Origin: Ancrocorticia sp039812645
GTDB taxonomy: Bacteria > Actinomycetota > Actinomycetes > Actinomycetales > Actinomycetaceae
DNA length: 64,000 nucleotides
Reading direction: 5' to 3'
Assembly: GCA_039812645.1 (NCBI GenBank)
Contig: JBDIAV010000001.1
Location: 37,038-101,037, forward strand
The first letter of the stretch is position 1, and each line of letters opens with the position of its first letter. Shown here in pieces: positions 44,753 through 53,884 of this stretch. The notes under the pieces are model-generated. The model was not told the origin of the DNA. It did no database searches and saw only the letters and a list, made by a program, of their open reading frames with translations. The translations under genes and the position numbers were made by a program.

Positions 44753-45873
44753 GACAGGCTGCTCGTGAAAAATCGAAGGGGTCCATGAACGAGAGCTCTT
44801 TGGGTGGGACAAGGTGGCTTCGTCGTCGTCCGATACGCCGCAGGCACCTCATCATTCGAGTGGGCAGCGTCGTGCTGCGCCCGGAACGCCGTGCGCTCGT
44901 TGTTGGAGCCATGATAGTCATGGCGCTCTTCGTGGTGGGCATCGCCGCGATGCTCATCGGCGATTACCCACTAAGCGTTCGGGACGTGCTCGCCGCCATC
45001 AATGGCACCAACGCTGACTACCTTGCTAACTACTTTGTGCGAGACATCCGCCTGCCTCGTGTTGTCACCGCACTGCTTGTGGGTGCTGGGCTTGGGACGA
45101 GCGGGAGTATTTTCCAATCAATTTCGAGTAATGCTCTCGGCAGCCCCGACATTATCGGTTTCACCACCGGAGCCGCCACGGGTGCCCTCGTCCAGATCAT
45201 CGTGTTTGAGGCGGGCCCGGGATCGGTCGCGGTGGGCGCCCTGATCGGCGGATTCGCCACAGCATTTGTCGTTTATGTGCTTGCGTGGCGCAAGGGTCTC
45301 GCAGGATACCGGCTTGTTCTTGTGGGAATTGGCGTATCAGCGGTACTCCAGGCTGTGAATTCGTTGCTCGTGGTGCGCGCCTCGCTCACGTCGGCGCAAA
45401 CTGCAGCCCAATGGCTTGCTGGCTCACTCAATGCGCGCGGCTGGGTTGAGGTGGGGCTTGTTGGCGTGAGCGTCGCGATACTGCTGCCGCTTGCCTTGTG
45501 GATGTCTCGGGCCCTTGGCGCAATGGTGATGGGGGATGACCTCGCCACCGGTCTCGGGGTGAAAGTCGAACGAACACGGCTCTGCATGATTGTCATCGGT
45601 ATCGCGCTCGTGTCGATCGCTACTGCTGCCACCGGTCCTATCGCGTTCGTAGCGCTTGCTGCCCCGCAGATCGCTCGCAAACTGACCCGCGGATCCGGCA
45701 TCGGGATTGGTGCTGCCGCACTGATGGGGGCAGTAATCGTGCTGGTGGGCGACGTCGTCGCCCAACGGATCTTCGCACCCACCCAGCTGCCGGTTGGAGT
45801 GGTTACTGGATCACTCGGTGGTGTTTATCTGATGTGGCTGCTCGTCACCGAGTGGAGAAGGAATCGAGAATGA
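44749..45873 (+). CDS. FecCD family iron-carrier permease, FepG-like
   Basis: 374 residues. A basic 55-residue N-terminus precedes the first membrane segment. FepG-type wording: SGSIFQSISSNALGSPDIIGF near 115, GVSAVLQAVNSLLVVRASL near 200, and ALAAPQIARKL near 305. Overlaps the FepD-like gene and the ATPase gene by 4 bases each, so the three are translated together. Confidence 0.93.
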   Translation: MRQAAREKSKGSMNESSLGGTRWLRRRPIRRRHLIIRVGSVVLRPERRALVVGAMIVMALFVVGIAAMLIGDYPLSVRDVLAAINGTNADYLANYFVRDIRLPRVVTALLVGAGLGTSGSIFQSISSNALGSPDIIGFTTGAATGALVQIIVFEAGPGSVAVGALIGGFATAFVVYVLAWRKGLAGYRLVLVGIGVSAVLQAVNSLLVVRASLTSAQTAAQWLAGSLNARGWVEVGLVGVSVAILLPLALWMSRALGAMVMGDDLATGLGVKVERTRLCMIVIGIALVSIATAATGPIAFVALAAPQIARKLTRGSGIGIGAAALMGAVIVLVGDVVAQRIFAPTQLPVGVVTGSLGGVYLMWLLVTEWRRNRE

Positions 45874-46694
45874 GCGAGATGACAACGACGCAGGCTCCGC
45901 TGCGGGCACACAACATTACGGTCGGGTACGGTCCACGCATCATTATTGAGGGCCTCGACATCGATATCCCCGAGGGGGAACTCACTGTCATTGTGGGTCC
46001 GAACGCGTGTGGAAAATCGACACTATTACGCGCCCTCGCTCGCATGCTTCCCGTCACCGTTGGAACCGTCGAACTTGATGGCAAACCGATCGGGCGGCAG
46101 AACCCGAAGGCCGTCGCCCGCAGGCTCGGACTCCTTCCACAGAATCCCATCGCTCCAGATGGCATTGTGGTGGAGGATCTTGTGGGGCGGGGCCGCTATC
46201 CGCACCAGGGTGTGCTGCGCCAATGGAGCGATGCTGACGAGCGCGCGGTGGAGAACGCCCTCGATCGGGCCAAGGTGAGCGATCTTGCCGACCGCAACGT
46301 CGGAGAACTTTCCGGTGGCCAACGGCAGCGAGTGTGGATCGCCATGGCACTTGCCCAAGAGACACCTCTTCTACTACTCGACGAACCCACCACCTATCTT
46401 GATATCGCCCATCAGGTCGAGGTGCTTAACCTTGCCCGAAGCCTGCAACGCGACGGCTTTACCGTGGTTGTGGTGCTGCACGAGTTGAACCTGGCCTTCC
46501 GTTACGCCACCAACCTGGTGGTGATGCGCGATGGCGCGATAGTCGCCCAGGGGGAGGTCAACGATGTGGTCACCGCCGAGCTCATTGAACAGGTATACGG
46601 TTTGCCGTGTCAGCTCATTACCGACCCCAACGTTGATCGACCACTCGTGGTACCCCTCGACGGACTCGTGCACGTTGGCGACCGGAAGGAGTGA
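45870..46694 (+). CDS. Iron-carrier ABC transporter ATPase, FepC-like
   Basis: 274 residues from ATG 45870, overlapping the permease stop. Walker A GPNACGKSTLL near residue 42, signature LSGGQRQRVWIAMALAQ, Walker B LLLLDEPTTYLDI, switch His in VLHELNLAFRY. The C-terminal extension (IEQVYGL, then the DPNVDRPLVVPL region) is typical of FepC/FecE. It powers the permease pair upstream. Confidence 0.95.
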   Translation: MSEMTTTQAPLRAHNITVGYGPRIIIEGLDIDIPEGELTVIVGPNACGKSTLLRALARMLPVTVGTVELDGKPIGRQNPKAVARRLGLLPQNPIAPDGIVVEDLVGRGRYPHQGVLRQWSDADERAVENALDRAKVSDLADRNVGELSGGQRQRVWIAMALAQETPLLLLDEPTTYLDIAHQVEVLNLARSLQRDGFTVVVVLHELNLAFRYATNLVVMRDGAIVAQGEVNDVVTAELIEQVYGLPCQLITDPNVDRPLVVPLDGLVHVGDRKE

Positions 46695-46697
46695 GCG

Positions 46698-47528
46698 GTG
46701 GCTGAACTAACACCGCGCCGCAAGACCATTCTGCTGTGGGGGAGCGCGGGGACTGCGGCGCTCCTTGGAACAGCTCTCATGGCCACCGGATTTATGGCGC
46801 AGGCTGCGTCCCCGGCATCGGCTGCGTCGCAGCACGACAATGTTGCGGTTGCCCAGGACGCTAACGGGAAAACCCATCGTGGGGTAGTCGGCGACGAGCT
46901 AGCCGATAACGATGCTGAATCTGTTGTCGAGGACGGTCCGGATGAGCGTGCGCCCAGATCGTTGAGTATTGCCACACTGGCGTCGTCCTCGTGGGTGGGA
47001 GAGAACGCGACACGGCTCGAGATTCCCGAAAGGGCCCTGAGCGCATATGCTGGCGCCGCAATGCAGCTTGCCGGAGAGCAGCCCGAATGCGGCCTCGATT
47101 GGGCAACACTCGCCGGTATCGGTCAGGTGGAGTCTGGGCACGGCACCATCTTTGGAGGAGGGATTGACTCCGATGGCAAACAGCATCCCGCCATTATCGG
47201 TATTGCTCTCGACGGCGCCACCACCGCTTTGATACCCGATACAGACCGAGGCGCTCTCGATGGTGATCCAGTGTGGGACCGCGCTGCCGGACCCATGCAG
47301 ATCATCCCCGATACCTGGCGCCAGTACGCCGCTGACGGCAACGGCGATGGTATGACAGATCCACAGCAAATCGACGATGCCGTCCTCACCGCCGCACGTT
47401 ACCTCTGCGCGGTTGGAGGAGATCTGCGAACCGATGACGGGTGGATTGCTGCCGTCGCCGCGTACAACGACTCCACCGACTACAACCATCGTGTCGCCGA
47501 GGCAACGAGCCACTACCGGGTGGGCTAA
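46698..47528 (+). CDS. Secreted/anchored lytic transglycosylase
   Basis: 276 residues from GTG 46698 with AAGGAG upstream. An N-terminal hydrophobic segment (about 10-35) may be a signal peptide or anchor. The SLT-type domain fills the C-terminal 140 residues: catalytic Glu in GIGQVESGHG near 149, AAGPMQIIPDTW near 195, and AAVAAYN near 255. It cuts glycan strands. Its place three bases after the transporter ATPase gene, inside an iron operon, suggests local wall opening for the surface proteins; this is inference. Confidence 0.88.
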   Translation: MAELTPRRKTILLWGSAGTAALLGTALMATGFMAQAASPASAASQHDNVAVAQDANGKTHRGVVGDELADNDAESVVEDGPDERAPRSLSIATLASSSWVGENATRLEIPERALSAYAGAAMQLAGEQPECGLDWATLAGIGQVESGHGTIFGGGIDSDGKQHPAIIGIALDGATTALIPDTDRGALDGDPVWDRAAGPMQIIPDTWRQYAADGNGDGMTDPQQIDDAVLTAARYLCAVGGDLRTDDGWIAAVAAYNDSTDYNHRVAEATSHYRVG

Positions 47529-47563
47529 TAGATCATGAGATGCTATTTCCCCATAGGTAAATA

Positions 47564-47582
47564 TTAGGTTAGCCTAACCTAA
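47564..47582. promoter_or_regulatory. Perfect DtxR/IdeR iron box
   Basis: TTAGGTTAGCCTAACCTAA, identical to the 19-bp consensus. It lies 31 bases before ATG 47613 and gives the 942-residue secreted protein its own iron-repressed promoter. Confidence 0.95.
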
Positions 47583-47612
47583 CAATTATTGATTATTCCT
47601 TTTGGGGGAAAT

Positions 47613-50441
47613 ATGAGTACCACCTTGAGACGAACAAGCCGCATGAGTGTGGCAACCGTCGTTGTGGCCATGGGCTTGAGTGGAGTTTTCGCTGGTCCAA
47701 GTCTTGCTGACACGGGCACGTGGGTCGTTGGAGGCGACGGCGTCAGTGTGAGCGTTCCCGATATTGTCATCGAGGGCAATGCCATCCATCTCGAAGGCAC
47801 GGGCTGGACCGATGGCACGGACAACTCCGATGCGGATGGTTCCTGGATCGGAGTGAAGCTCGGTGCTTCAGGCGGCGTGGAATCGAACATTCTGACAACC
47901 GAGCCTGCTTCCGGACAGTTTGTGTTCCCCGGTAGTCAGACGGGAACGGCAGCCGTCTGGAGCGGCATCATTGCGGACGACAATGGAGATTTCAGCGCGG
48001 ACATCCCGTTCCCCACGCCGGACAACACCAACCCGGCGTTGCCCACGGCCTGGGCTCCAGGGACTACCCATCACCTTCAGCTGCTCACGGGATCGACGAA
48101 GCCCGACGGTGATACGCCACGTTCCGTGTATGTTACCTTCACCGTATCTGGCGAGAATCTGACCGTCACTGCTTCCTCGGGTGGTCGCGGAGCACCTGCT
48201 GGCCAGGTGACCATCACGGTTTCCTCCGGCGAGGGACGTTTTGCCGTGGGGGAGACTCTCACCGCCAAGGTTGACGGTGTCGAGAGGGCTTGGGCCAAGG
48301 GCGGCGGCGTCACAGAGACGGGCGCGATTGAACCGTCAAGCTCGTTGGTGTTTGCGCCGGGAGAGCTTCGCGCTGGAATCCATAGCGTGGAAATCACTGG
48401 AACCCAGTCCGGCTCGGTGACCATGTCGGTTACTGTTCTGCCAACCGCCGCTTTCTCTGGATTGACTCAAGGATCGGCTGGAACTGCGACACTCGGCAAT
48501 CTTCCCGCCGGTGCCTCGGTTTCTTCAGTTGCACTTGATGGCACGGACGTCGTGTTCAGCGGCCTTCCGGTGACTGCCGATGAGGCTGGTGCGGCCACCG
48601 TCGATTACGAGATTCCTGCAGATCAGGCGCTCGGTTCTTTCCCAGTAGTGGTGACACTGTCCGATGGTTTGAGCTTCACATTGTCGAACCAGAAGATCTC
48701 GCCGGACGCCACTGTGTTTGGTGAGGAGGACTTCACCGTCACCTCGAGCACGGAGGAACTTTTCCAGGGGCTTTACCAGTCGGCATACAGTGCCACGGAA
48801 AACGCCCTGTTTATTGCTGCCGCAGCCGGTAATGGAGATACTGCGGACGGCTATATCTACAAGGTTGATCCCGAGACACTAAAGATCATCACGAGCGTCC
48901 ACGTCAAGGACGTGACAGACGATCATGGAGTCTCCGGGCAGCCTCCTTTTGGTATTGGCGTTGATGATGTCAACGGTACCGTGTGGGTGACGAACACTCG
49001 TGCGACATCCGTTGCTGTATACAGTGAGGCCGACCTGAGCCTTCTTCAGCAGTTCCCGAGCGACCTCATCGGTCACCCGCGTGACGTCATCTACGATCCG
49101 GTGTCTGACCGAGTGTTCGCCAGTTCGGCCAGCGAAGGAACGAATGGTGACGGCTACATCTCGGTGTTCGATGCCAAGACCTTTGAGAAGATCGACGACG
49201 TCCAAACCGGACCACGCGTGGACTTCAACCCTGTTTCGCTCGCTCTGTTCGACGGCACCTTGGTGTCACCGAGCTTGAGCTCCAACAAGGTTGCCAAGAT
49301 CGATACGCAGACGCTCGCTGTTTCGTTCCTGGAGATTGAGGGGATCAATGTCGGTGGACGTGGTGCATCGGGTATCGCTTTCGATGATGCGGGCGAGCGT
49401 CTCTACATCGCTAGCCAGAATAGCGACGAAGTGGTGGTCGCCGATGCGACCACCGGTGCGACAATCAAGGAGGTTCCGACCGGAGCAGGCGCTCTCAACG
49501 TTGCCTTCGATAAGGAGAATCAGCTTGTTTACGTGACTAACTTTGGTGGAACAACAGTGACCGTCCTTGACGCTGATGGCAACAAGGTCGCCAATCTGCC
49601 AATCGCGCGTGCAAACCATGCGTCAGTTGATGGTCAGGGTAACGCTTTCGTGGTGGATAAGAACGCCGATGGCAACAAGCTGTGGAAGATTAGCTACGCC
49701 AAGGACACTCCGGAACCGGATGAGGACGCCACGCCGGTTCCTACGGCCGACGGCAACGTGTTCTTCGCTGACGATTGGGCACAGTCGATTGCTCGGACGG
49801 CCATGAAGCTTGTGGGTGCCGAGCAAGTCCTGGTTGGCGATTTCAACAATGATGGTGTGGACACGTTTGCCGTACGTCACGGCAATACCTACACCCTTCT
49901 CGCCACTAATCGCTCAGACTCGGCCACCGTATCGGTAACCGTGGGAGATGCGGATGCGCTCGCCGTCGTCGGTGATTTTGACGGAAACGGTTTCGATGAC
50001 CTGGCAGTGCGGGATAAGGAGTCGAACCGTTTCGAGATCCACTACAACTCGAACGGTGTCATTGCTGATCAAGCGGGTGACTCGGTTATGTTTGGTCGAG
50101 TTGACGATGTGCCGCTGGTCGGCGACTGGAATGGTGACGGTGTCGATTCGTTGGGCGTTCAGCGTGGTGCCACCTACTTCTTGGACAATGCCTTGAACGG
50201 CGGCAGCGCTGAGAACGCCTTCGTGTATGGCCGTGTGGGTGACCGTGCCCTGGTGGGCGACTTCGACGGTGACGGACAAGATACCGTTGCGATTGAACGG
50301 GGTAACACCGTGTTTGTTCGCAATAGTCTTTCCGGTGGCGTTGCCGATGCCAGTATTCATTTCGGACGCGCAGGCGATGCACTCGTCGTGGGCGATTGGT
50401 TCGGCACCGGTACTGATCAGTTGGCTGCGTACCGGCACTGA
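47613..50441 (+). CDS. Secreted protein with surface domain, beta-propeller and FG-GAP-like repeats
   Basis: 942 residues from ATG 47613 (GGGGG upstream; the earlier ATG at 47589 has no ribosome site). Signal peptide about 1-32. One VKLD/LLTGS domain at about 47-180 (LEGTGW, WIGVKLG, AVWSGIIAD, DFSADIPFP, HHLQLLTGS). Two Ig-like stretches to about 375. A YVTN/NHL-like beta-propeller at about 378-697 (VYVTNFGGTTVTVLD). Four FG-GAP/VCBS-like repeats at about 740-942 (LVGDFNNDGVDTFAV, VVGDFDGNGFDDLAV, LVGDWNGDGVDSLGV, LVGDFDGDGQDTVAI), whose Asp-rich loops usually bind Ca2+. No anchor. Likely an extracellular iron-carrier scavenger or adhesin. Confidence 0.85.
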   Translation: MSTTLRRTSRMSVATVVVAMGLSGVFAGPSLADTGTWVVGGDGVSVSVPDIVIEGNAIHLEGTGWTDGTDNSDADGSWIGVKLGASGGVESNILTTEPASGQFVFPGSQTGTAAVWSGIIADDNGDFSADIPFPTPDNTNPALPTAWAPGTTHHLQLLTGSTKPDGDTPRSVYVTFTVSGENLTVTASSGGRGAPAGQVTITVSSGEGRFAVGETLTAKVDGVERAWAKGGGVTETGAIEPSSSLVFAPGELRAGIHSVEITGTQSGSVTMSVTVLPTAAFSGLTQGSAGTATLGNLPAGASVSSVALDGTDVVFSGLPVTADEAGAATVDYEIPADQALGSFPVVVTLSDGLSFTLSNQKISPDATVFGEEDFTVTSSTEELFQGLYQSAYSATENALFIAAAAGNGDTADGYIYKVDPETLKIITSVHVKDVTDDHGVSGQPPFGIGVDDVNGTVWVTNTRATSVAVYSEADLSLLQQFPSDLIGHPRDVIYDPVSDRVFASSASEGTNGDGYISVFDAKTFEKIDDVQTGPRVDFNPVSLALFDGTLVSPSLSSNKVAKIDTQTLAVSFLEIEGINVGGRGASGIAFDDAGERLYIASQNSDEVVVADATTGATIKEVPTGAGALNVAFDKENQLVYVTNFGGTTVTVLDADGNKVANLPIARANHASVDGQGNAFVVDKNADGNKLWKISYAKDTPEPDEDATPVPTADGNVFFADDWAQSIARTAMKLVGAEQVLVGDFNNDGVDTFAVRHGNTYTLLATNRSDSATVSVTVGDADALAVVGDFDGNGFDDLAVRDKESNRFEIHYNSNGVIADQAGDSVMFGRVDDVPLVGDWNGDGVDSLGVQRGATYFLDNALNGGSAENAFVYGRVGDRALVGDFDGDGQDTVAIERGNTVFVRNSLSGGVADASIHFGRAGDALVVGDWFGTGTDQLAAYRH

Positions 50442-50460
50442 CGGAGTTCTGTTACCGTAG

Positions 50461-50502
50461 AAAAGGTCCTGCCCACAGATATATCTGTGGGCAGGACCTT
50501 TT
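50461..50502. terminator. Bidirectional terminator between the 942-residue protein gene and fes
   Basis: Perfect 20-bp arms (AAAAGGTCCTGCCCACAGAT and complement) about an AT centre, with A and T runs at the ends, so it works in both directions. It closes the plus-strand iron unit. Confidence 0.9.
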
Positions 50503-50626
50503 CTTGGCTCATGGGGAAGATACGTCGGCGGGAAGCTCAGTGGGAGTTACGCCCGTTCACGTGCGTTTTCTTCGACGACGGCGAATTCCCGGTGACGTCC
50601 GACTATGGGCACCGTTGCTGCGCAAA

Positions 50627-51883
50627 CTAGCCGAGCAACTCAGCCAGTTGGGAGAGGAGCCCGGCGCGCCACCACGCCCAATCGTGGCCGCCCTCTATCG
50701 GTTCGAGGGTCACAATGCGGGAGTCACCGGTGGTGGTGAGATCGTGGAGCAAAACTTCGGCGTCAGCCAGCATATGGCCCTCAAAGCGTCCAGCCTGCAA
50801 GTGAAGCGACAGCCAGTCCGGTTGTTCGCGGAGCAGTGCAGCTGTATCGAAGCGCCAGAGCGAAGGTGACTGTGCAATGGCATGGCCGATCTTGTCCCCA
50901 CCCAGAGCGAGTGCCCACACCGCAGCAAGTCCGCCGAAGCTCTGGCCACTAACGATTGTGGCACTATGCGCTGGGTTTACTGCATAGTGTGACCGAATGA
51001 AATCCACCAGCTCGCCGAGCACGAAGTCAACCTGGCCCCCGGGTACTCCGAGCTCTGCCCAGCGGACCTGCATGTCCACGGAGTCCACCATCGCCACGTG
51101 GAGCGGGGGTATCACGCCACCCGCGATCGCCGCGTCAAGAATAGCGGGCAGGCCCAGCGCCTCGTTCCACGCCTGTCCGTCGAAAAGAATGAGGAGGGGA
51201 GTCTCGGCTGATGTGACTGGCTCGTACACCCACACCCGCTGCTTACCGTAGCGGTCGGTTGCGGCAAAGGAGTGTTCGTGAACCGTGCCTGTGGCATGAT
51301 CTGCGGGGACGTCCACATGCCAGTTCTCGGCGGGTGCGTCGGGGCCAGCCGCGAGCGACGATGGACCGTGTGAACCTCCCACAATCGCACCACCTCGCGG
51401 ATCAAGACTCGATAGTTGCATCGCGGCTGTTCGGACAGAGAAACGGTCCGTAGCGGAGCGCCACGGGGGAATACCATCGCCCTCCCATACGGCGATCCGA
51501 TAAGAAGCTCGCCACGAGCTGGGTAGTCGAAGCGTCAACCCCCACAGCTGGGATCCCGGTAGTCGCGAGAACTCCGACGAATCCAACTCTCCGTGGTTAA
51601 AGATGCCGTTGACCCACAGCAGTACCGCAGATGCCTCGGGCGCTTCCACCAGCCACGTATAGTCGCGCAGGGCAACTAGCCCGCACTCGGTGACGATCGG
51701 ATTTGGCGGCAATTCTCCCATCGACAAATTGTCTCGCGTAACTTCCTGCACCATTGCTTCCACACCCTCGGGTACCCCAGACATCCGCGGGATATCTCCG
51801 TCGTGCTCGGGAACGTTTGCCGTTTTCTCGATGTGGGCGCGTCCATAACGATCGGTCCAGACGCTTGGTTCTGGCAGACTCAT
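50627..51883 (-). CDS. fes: Enterochelin-esterase-like siderophore hydrolase
   Basis: 418 residues, no signal peptide, so cytoplasmic. An N-terminal beta domain (about 40-170) is followed by an alpha/beta-hydrolase domain: LLILFDGQAW near 228, nucleophile Ser in SGQSFGGLAA near 310, and the His motif GGHDWAWWR near 400. The order and wording match E. coli Fes, which cleaves ferric enterobactin to release iron. It is the last gene of the fepBDGC-fes unit and overlaps fepC by 4 bases, which supports the role. Confidence 0.88.
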   Translation of the reverse strand: MSLPEPSVWTDRYGRAHIEKTANVPEHDGDIPRMSGVPEGVEAMVQEVTRDNLSMGELPPNPIVTECGLVALRDYTWLVEAPEASAVLLWVNGIFNHGELDSSEFSRLPGSQLWGLTLRLPSSWRASYRIAVWEGDGIPPWRSATDRFSVRTAAMQLSSLDPRGGAIVGGSHGPSSLAAGPDAPAENWHVDVPADHATGTVHEHSFAATDRYGKQRVWVYEPVTSAETPLLILFDGQAWNEALGLPAILDAAIAGGVIPPLHVAMVDSVDMQVRWAELGVPGGQVDFVLGELVDFIRSHYAVNPAHSATIVSGQSFGGLAAVWALALGGDKIGHAIAQSPSLWRFDTAALLREQPDWLSLHLQAGRFEGHMLADAEVLLHDLTTTGDSRIVTLEPIEGGHDWAWWRAGLLSQLAELLG

Positions 51884-52824
51884 CGCATAACCTCCGAATT
51901 CTTTCCAGCCGTATCTGCGGCCACGTTGACAGTCGCGTCTCCTACCGCACTACCCGACTCAATGGCGGCAGCAGAGCTATTCGGCTCGGGAACCAGAGCG
52001 GATACTTCGGTCGTAACAATCATGGGTCCACCGGTGACGGGATCGGGCAAGCAAAGACACGAAATCCCGTATACCTCTTTGATTAACTCCGCAGTGACGA
52101 TGTCTTGTGGACTTCCCTGCGCAACCACCGCGCCGTCCTTCATAACAATGAGGTGGGTAGCGTAACGGAACGCCATATTGAGATCGTGCAGCACTGCCAC
52201 CAGTGTGTACCCATCCTGATTGAGCGCTCGGCATAGGCCGAGAACTTCCAGTTGGTGCGTGATATCGAGGAACGTTGTTGGTTCGTCAAGTAAAAGCAGG
52301 GGTGTCTGTTGAGCAAGAACCAGCGAGATCCACACGCGTTGGCGCTGTCCGCCCGAGAGTTCATCCACCTTGCGGTGCGCGAGCTCGGACACGGCGGTAG
52401 CTTCGAGAGCCGAGGTGACGGCGTCGTCGTCGGCTTGAGACCACTGGCGTAGCAGCGACTGATGCGGGAAACGTCCGCGCGCCACGAGGTCGCGTACGGT
52501 GATCCCGGCCGGTGATGTGGAGGATTGCGGAAGCAGCCCAAGGCGCCGCGCGACCGTTTTCGACGAATACTCGTGGATGTCCCGGCCGTCGAGGATGACG
52601 TGTCCCGCTTGCGGATCGAGTAGCCGTGAGAGTGCACGTAGAAGGGTCGACTTGCCGCAGGCGTTGGGGCCAATGATGACGGTGAAGGAACCGTCGGGAA
52701 CCGCCACGTCGAGATGCTCGCTGATCGGTGTACCGCCATACCCCAGCGTAAGATCCCGGGCTTCCAGAGGATGAGGAGGATTCAACGGATGCCGGGCCTG
52801 CGAAGGATGAGAAGCATTGCTCAT
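51880..52824 (-). CDS. fepC: Ferric-siderophore ABC transporter ATPase, FepC-like
   Basis: 314 residues from ATG 52824; the longer frame to 52884 runs into the permease gene. Walker A GPNACGKSTLLRALSRL, signature LSGGQRQRVWISLVLAQQ, Walker B LLLLDEPTTFLDI, switch His in LHDLNMAFRYA, and the FepC tail ELIKEVYGI / PVTGGPMIV. A Ser/Ala-rich extension of about 40 residues follows. It energises FepD-FepG. Confidence 0.93.
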   Translation of the reverse strand: MSNASHPSQARHPLNPPHPLEARDLTLGYGGTPISEHLDVAVPDGSFTVIIGPNACGKSTLLRALSRLLDPQAGHVILDGRDIHEYSSKTVARRLGLLPQSSTSPAGITVRDLVARGRFPHQSLLRQWSQADDDAVTSALEATAVSELAHRKVDELSGGQRQRVWISLVLAQQTPLLLLDEPTTFLDITHQLEVLGLCRALNQDGYTLVAVLHDLNMAFRYATHLIVMKDGAVVAQGSPQDIVTAELIKEVYGISCLCLPDPVTGGPMIVTTEVSALVPEPNSSAAAIESGSAVGDATVNVAADTAGKNSEVMR

Positions 52825-52837
52825 GATCGAACTTTCG

Positions 52838-53884
52838 TTACACCGCGCGGCTGCGCGTAAGAAGCCAGAGAAGATAAATGCCACCCAGCAGACCGGTTGT
52901 CAGGCCTACCGGCATTGCAATCTTCACCGGGAGATGGATGGAGATGAGGTCGGCAGCGAGCAGCAGCCCTGCTCCCACCAGTGCAGATGTCACGACCTGG
53001 ACACGTGGGGCACGAGTAAGCCGCCGGGCGATCTGTGGAGCGGAAAGTGCGATAAATGCGATGGGACCCGCCGCGGCAACGGCTGCTGCAGTAAGGATGA
53101 CCGAGGTGAACATGGCGACCTGCCGGATCCGCTCGGGACGGACACCAAGTTGGGTGGCGAGGTCGTCACCCATTTCGAGAACGTCGAGCCAGCGGGAACA
53201 TGCGGCCAAAAGAGGAAGAAGAACGACGGCGGCCACCGCCACCGGTATCGCATCCTCCCAGGTCCGCGCGTTGAGGGAACCGGAGAGCCAGATTCGCGCC
53301 TTGGTGGCCAGATCAAGATCGCCACGCACCAGCATCATGGTATTGATGGCTCCGACGAATGCGGAGACGCCGATACCCACGAGAACGAGACGATAGCCAG
53401 CGGCCGAGCCATTGGTCCGTGCAAGGATGTAGACGACGGCGGCCGTGAGTAAACCTGCTGCTACTGCTGCGAGGGATGTAGCCGCCGCACCAGCGTTGAA
53501 TACGACAATTTGAATGACAGCTCCCGTTGCCGCACCGGTCGTGAACCCAATGACATCAGGGGAACCGAGAGCATTCCGGGAGATTGACTGGAAGATACAT
53601 CCCGAGGCCCCCAGTGCCATGCCGACGCACAATGCGGTGACGAGTCGGGGCAAACGGATAGTCCCGACGATTTTGACAGCCTGCGCCTCACCGGTGCCCC
53701 AAAGTGCTGCCCACAGCTCTGAGGGCCCGAGCGAAATTTTTCCGGAGGCAAGGGAGACCGCTCCGAGTGTGAGAAGTGTAGCCACGAGCAGAACGACGAC
53801 GATGACTGTCCGCCGCTCCACGCGCAGGCGTAGAGAACCGAGCGCCCAACGAAGAACCTGACCCGTGGTGTCCTGCCCTGTCAT
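52838..53884 (-). CDS. fepG: FecCD family permease, FepG-like
   Basis: 348 residues from ATG 53884, overlapping the upstream stop by 4 bases; the frame is open further but only over the fepD gene. FepG-type wording: SGCIFQSISRNALGSPDVIGF (shortened: QSISRNALGSPD), GIGVSAFVGAINTMMLVRG, and LSAPQIARRL. About nine membrane segments. It is a clear paralogue of 44749-45873. Confidence 0.92.
   Translation of the reverse strand: MTGQDTTGQVLRWALGSLRLRVERRTVIVVVLLVATLLTLGAVSLASGKISLGPSELWAALWGTGEAQAVKIVGTIRLPRLVTALCVGMALGASGCIFQSISRNALGSPDVIGFTTGAATGAVIQIVVFNAGAAATSLAAVAAGLLTAAVVYILARTNGSAAGYRLVLVGIGVSAFVGAINTMMLVRGDLDLATKARIWLSGSLNARTWEDAIPVAVAAVVLLPLLAACSRWLDVLEMGDDLATQLGVRPERIRQVAMFTSVILTAAAVAAAGPIAFIALSAPQIARRLTRAPRVQVVTSALVGAGLLLAADLISIHLPVKIAMPVGLTTGLLGGIYLLWLLTRSRAV

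Noticed and set aside
36554..50441. HtaA or NEAT heme-binding domains in the surface proteins
   Set aside because: The characteristic motifs of these families are not seen, so heme specificity cannot be claimed.
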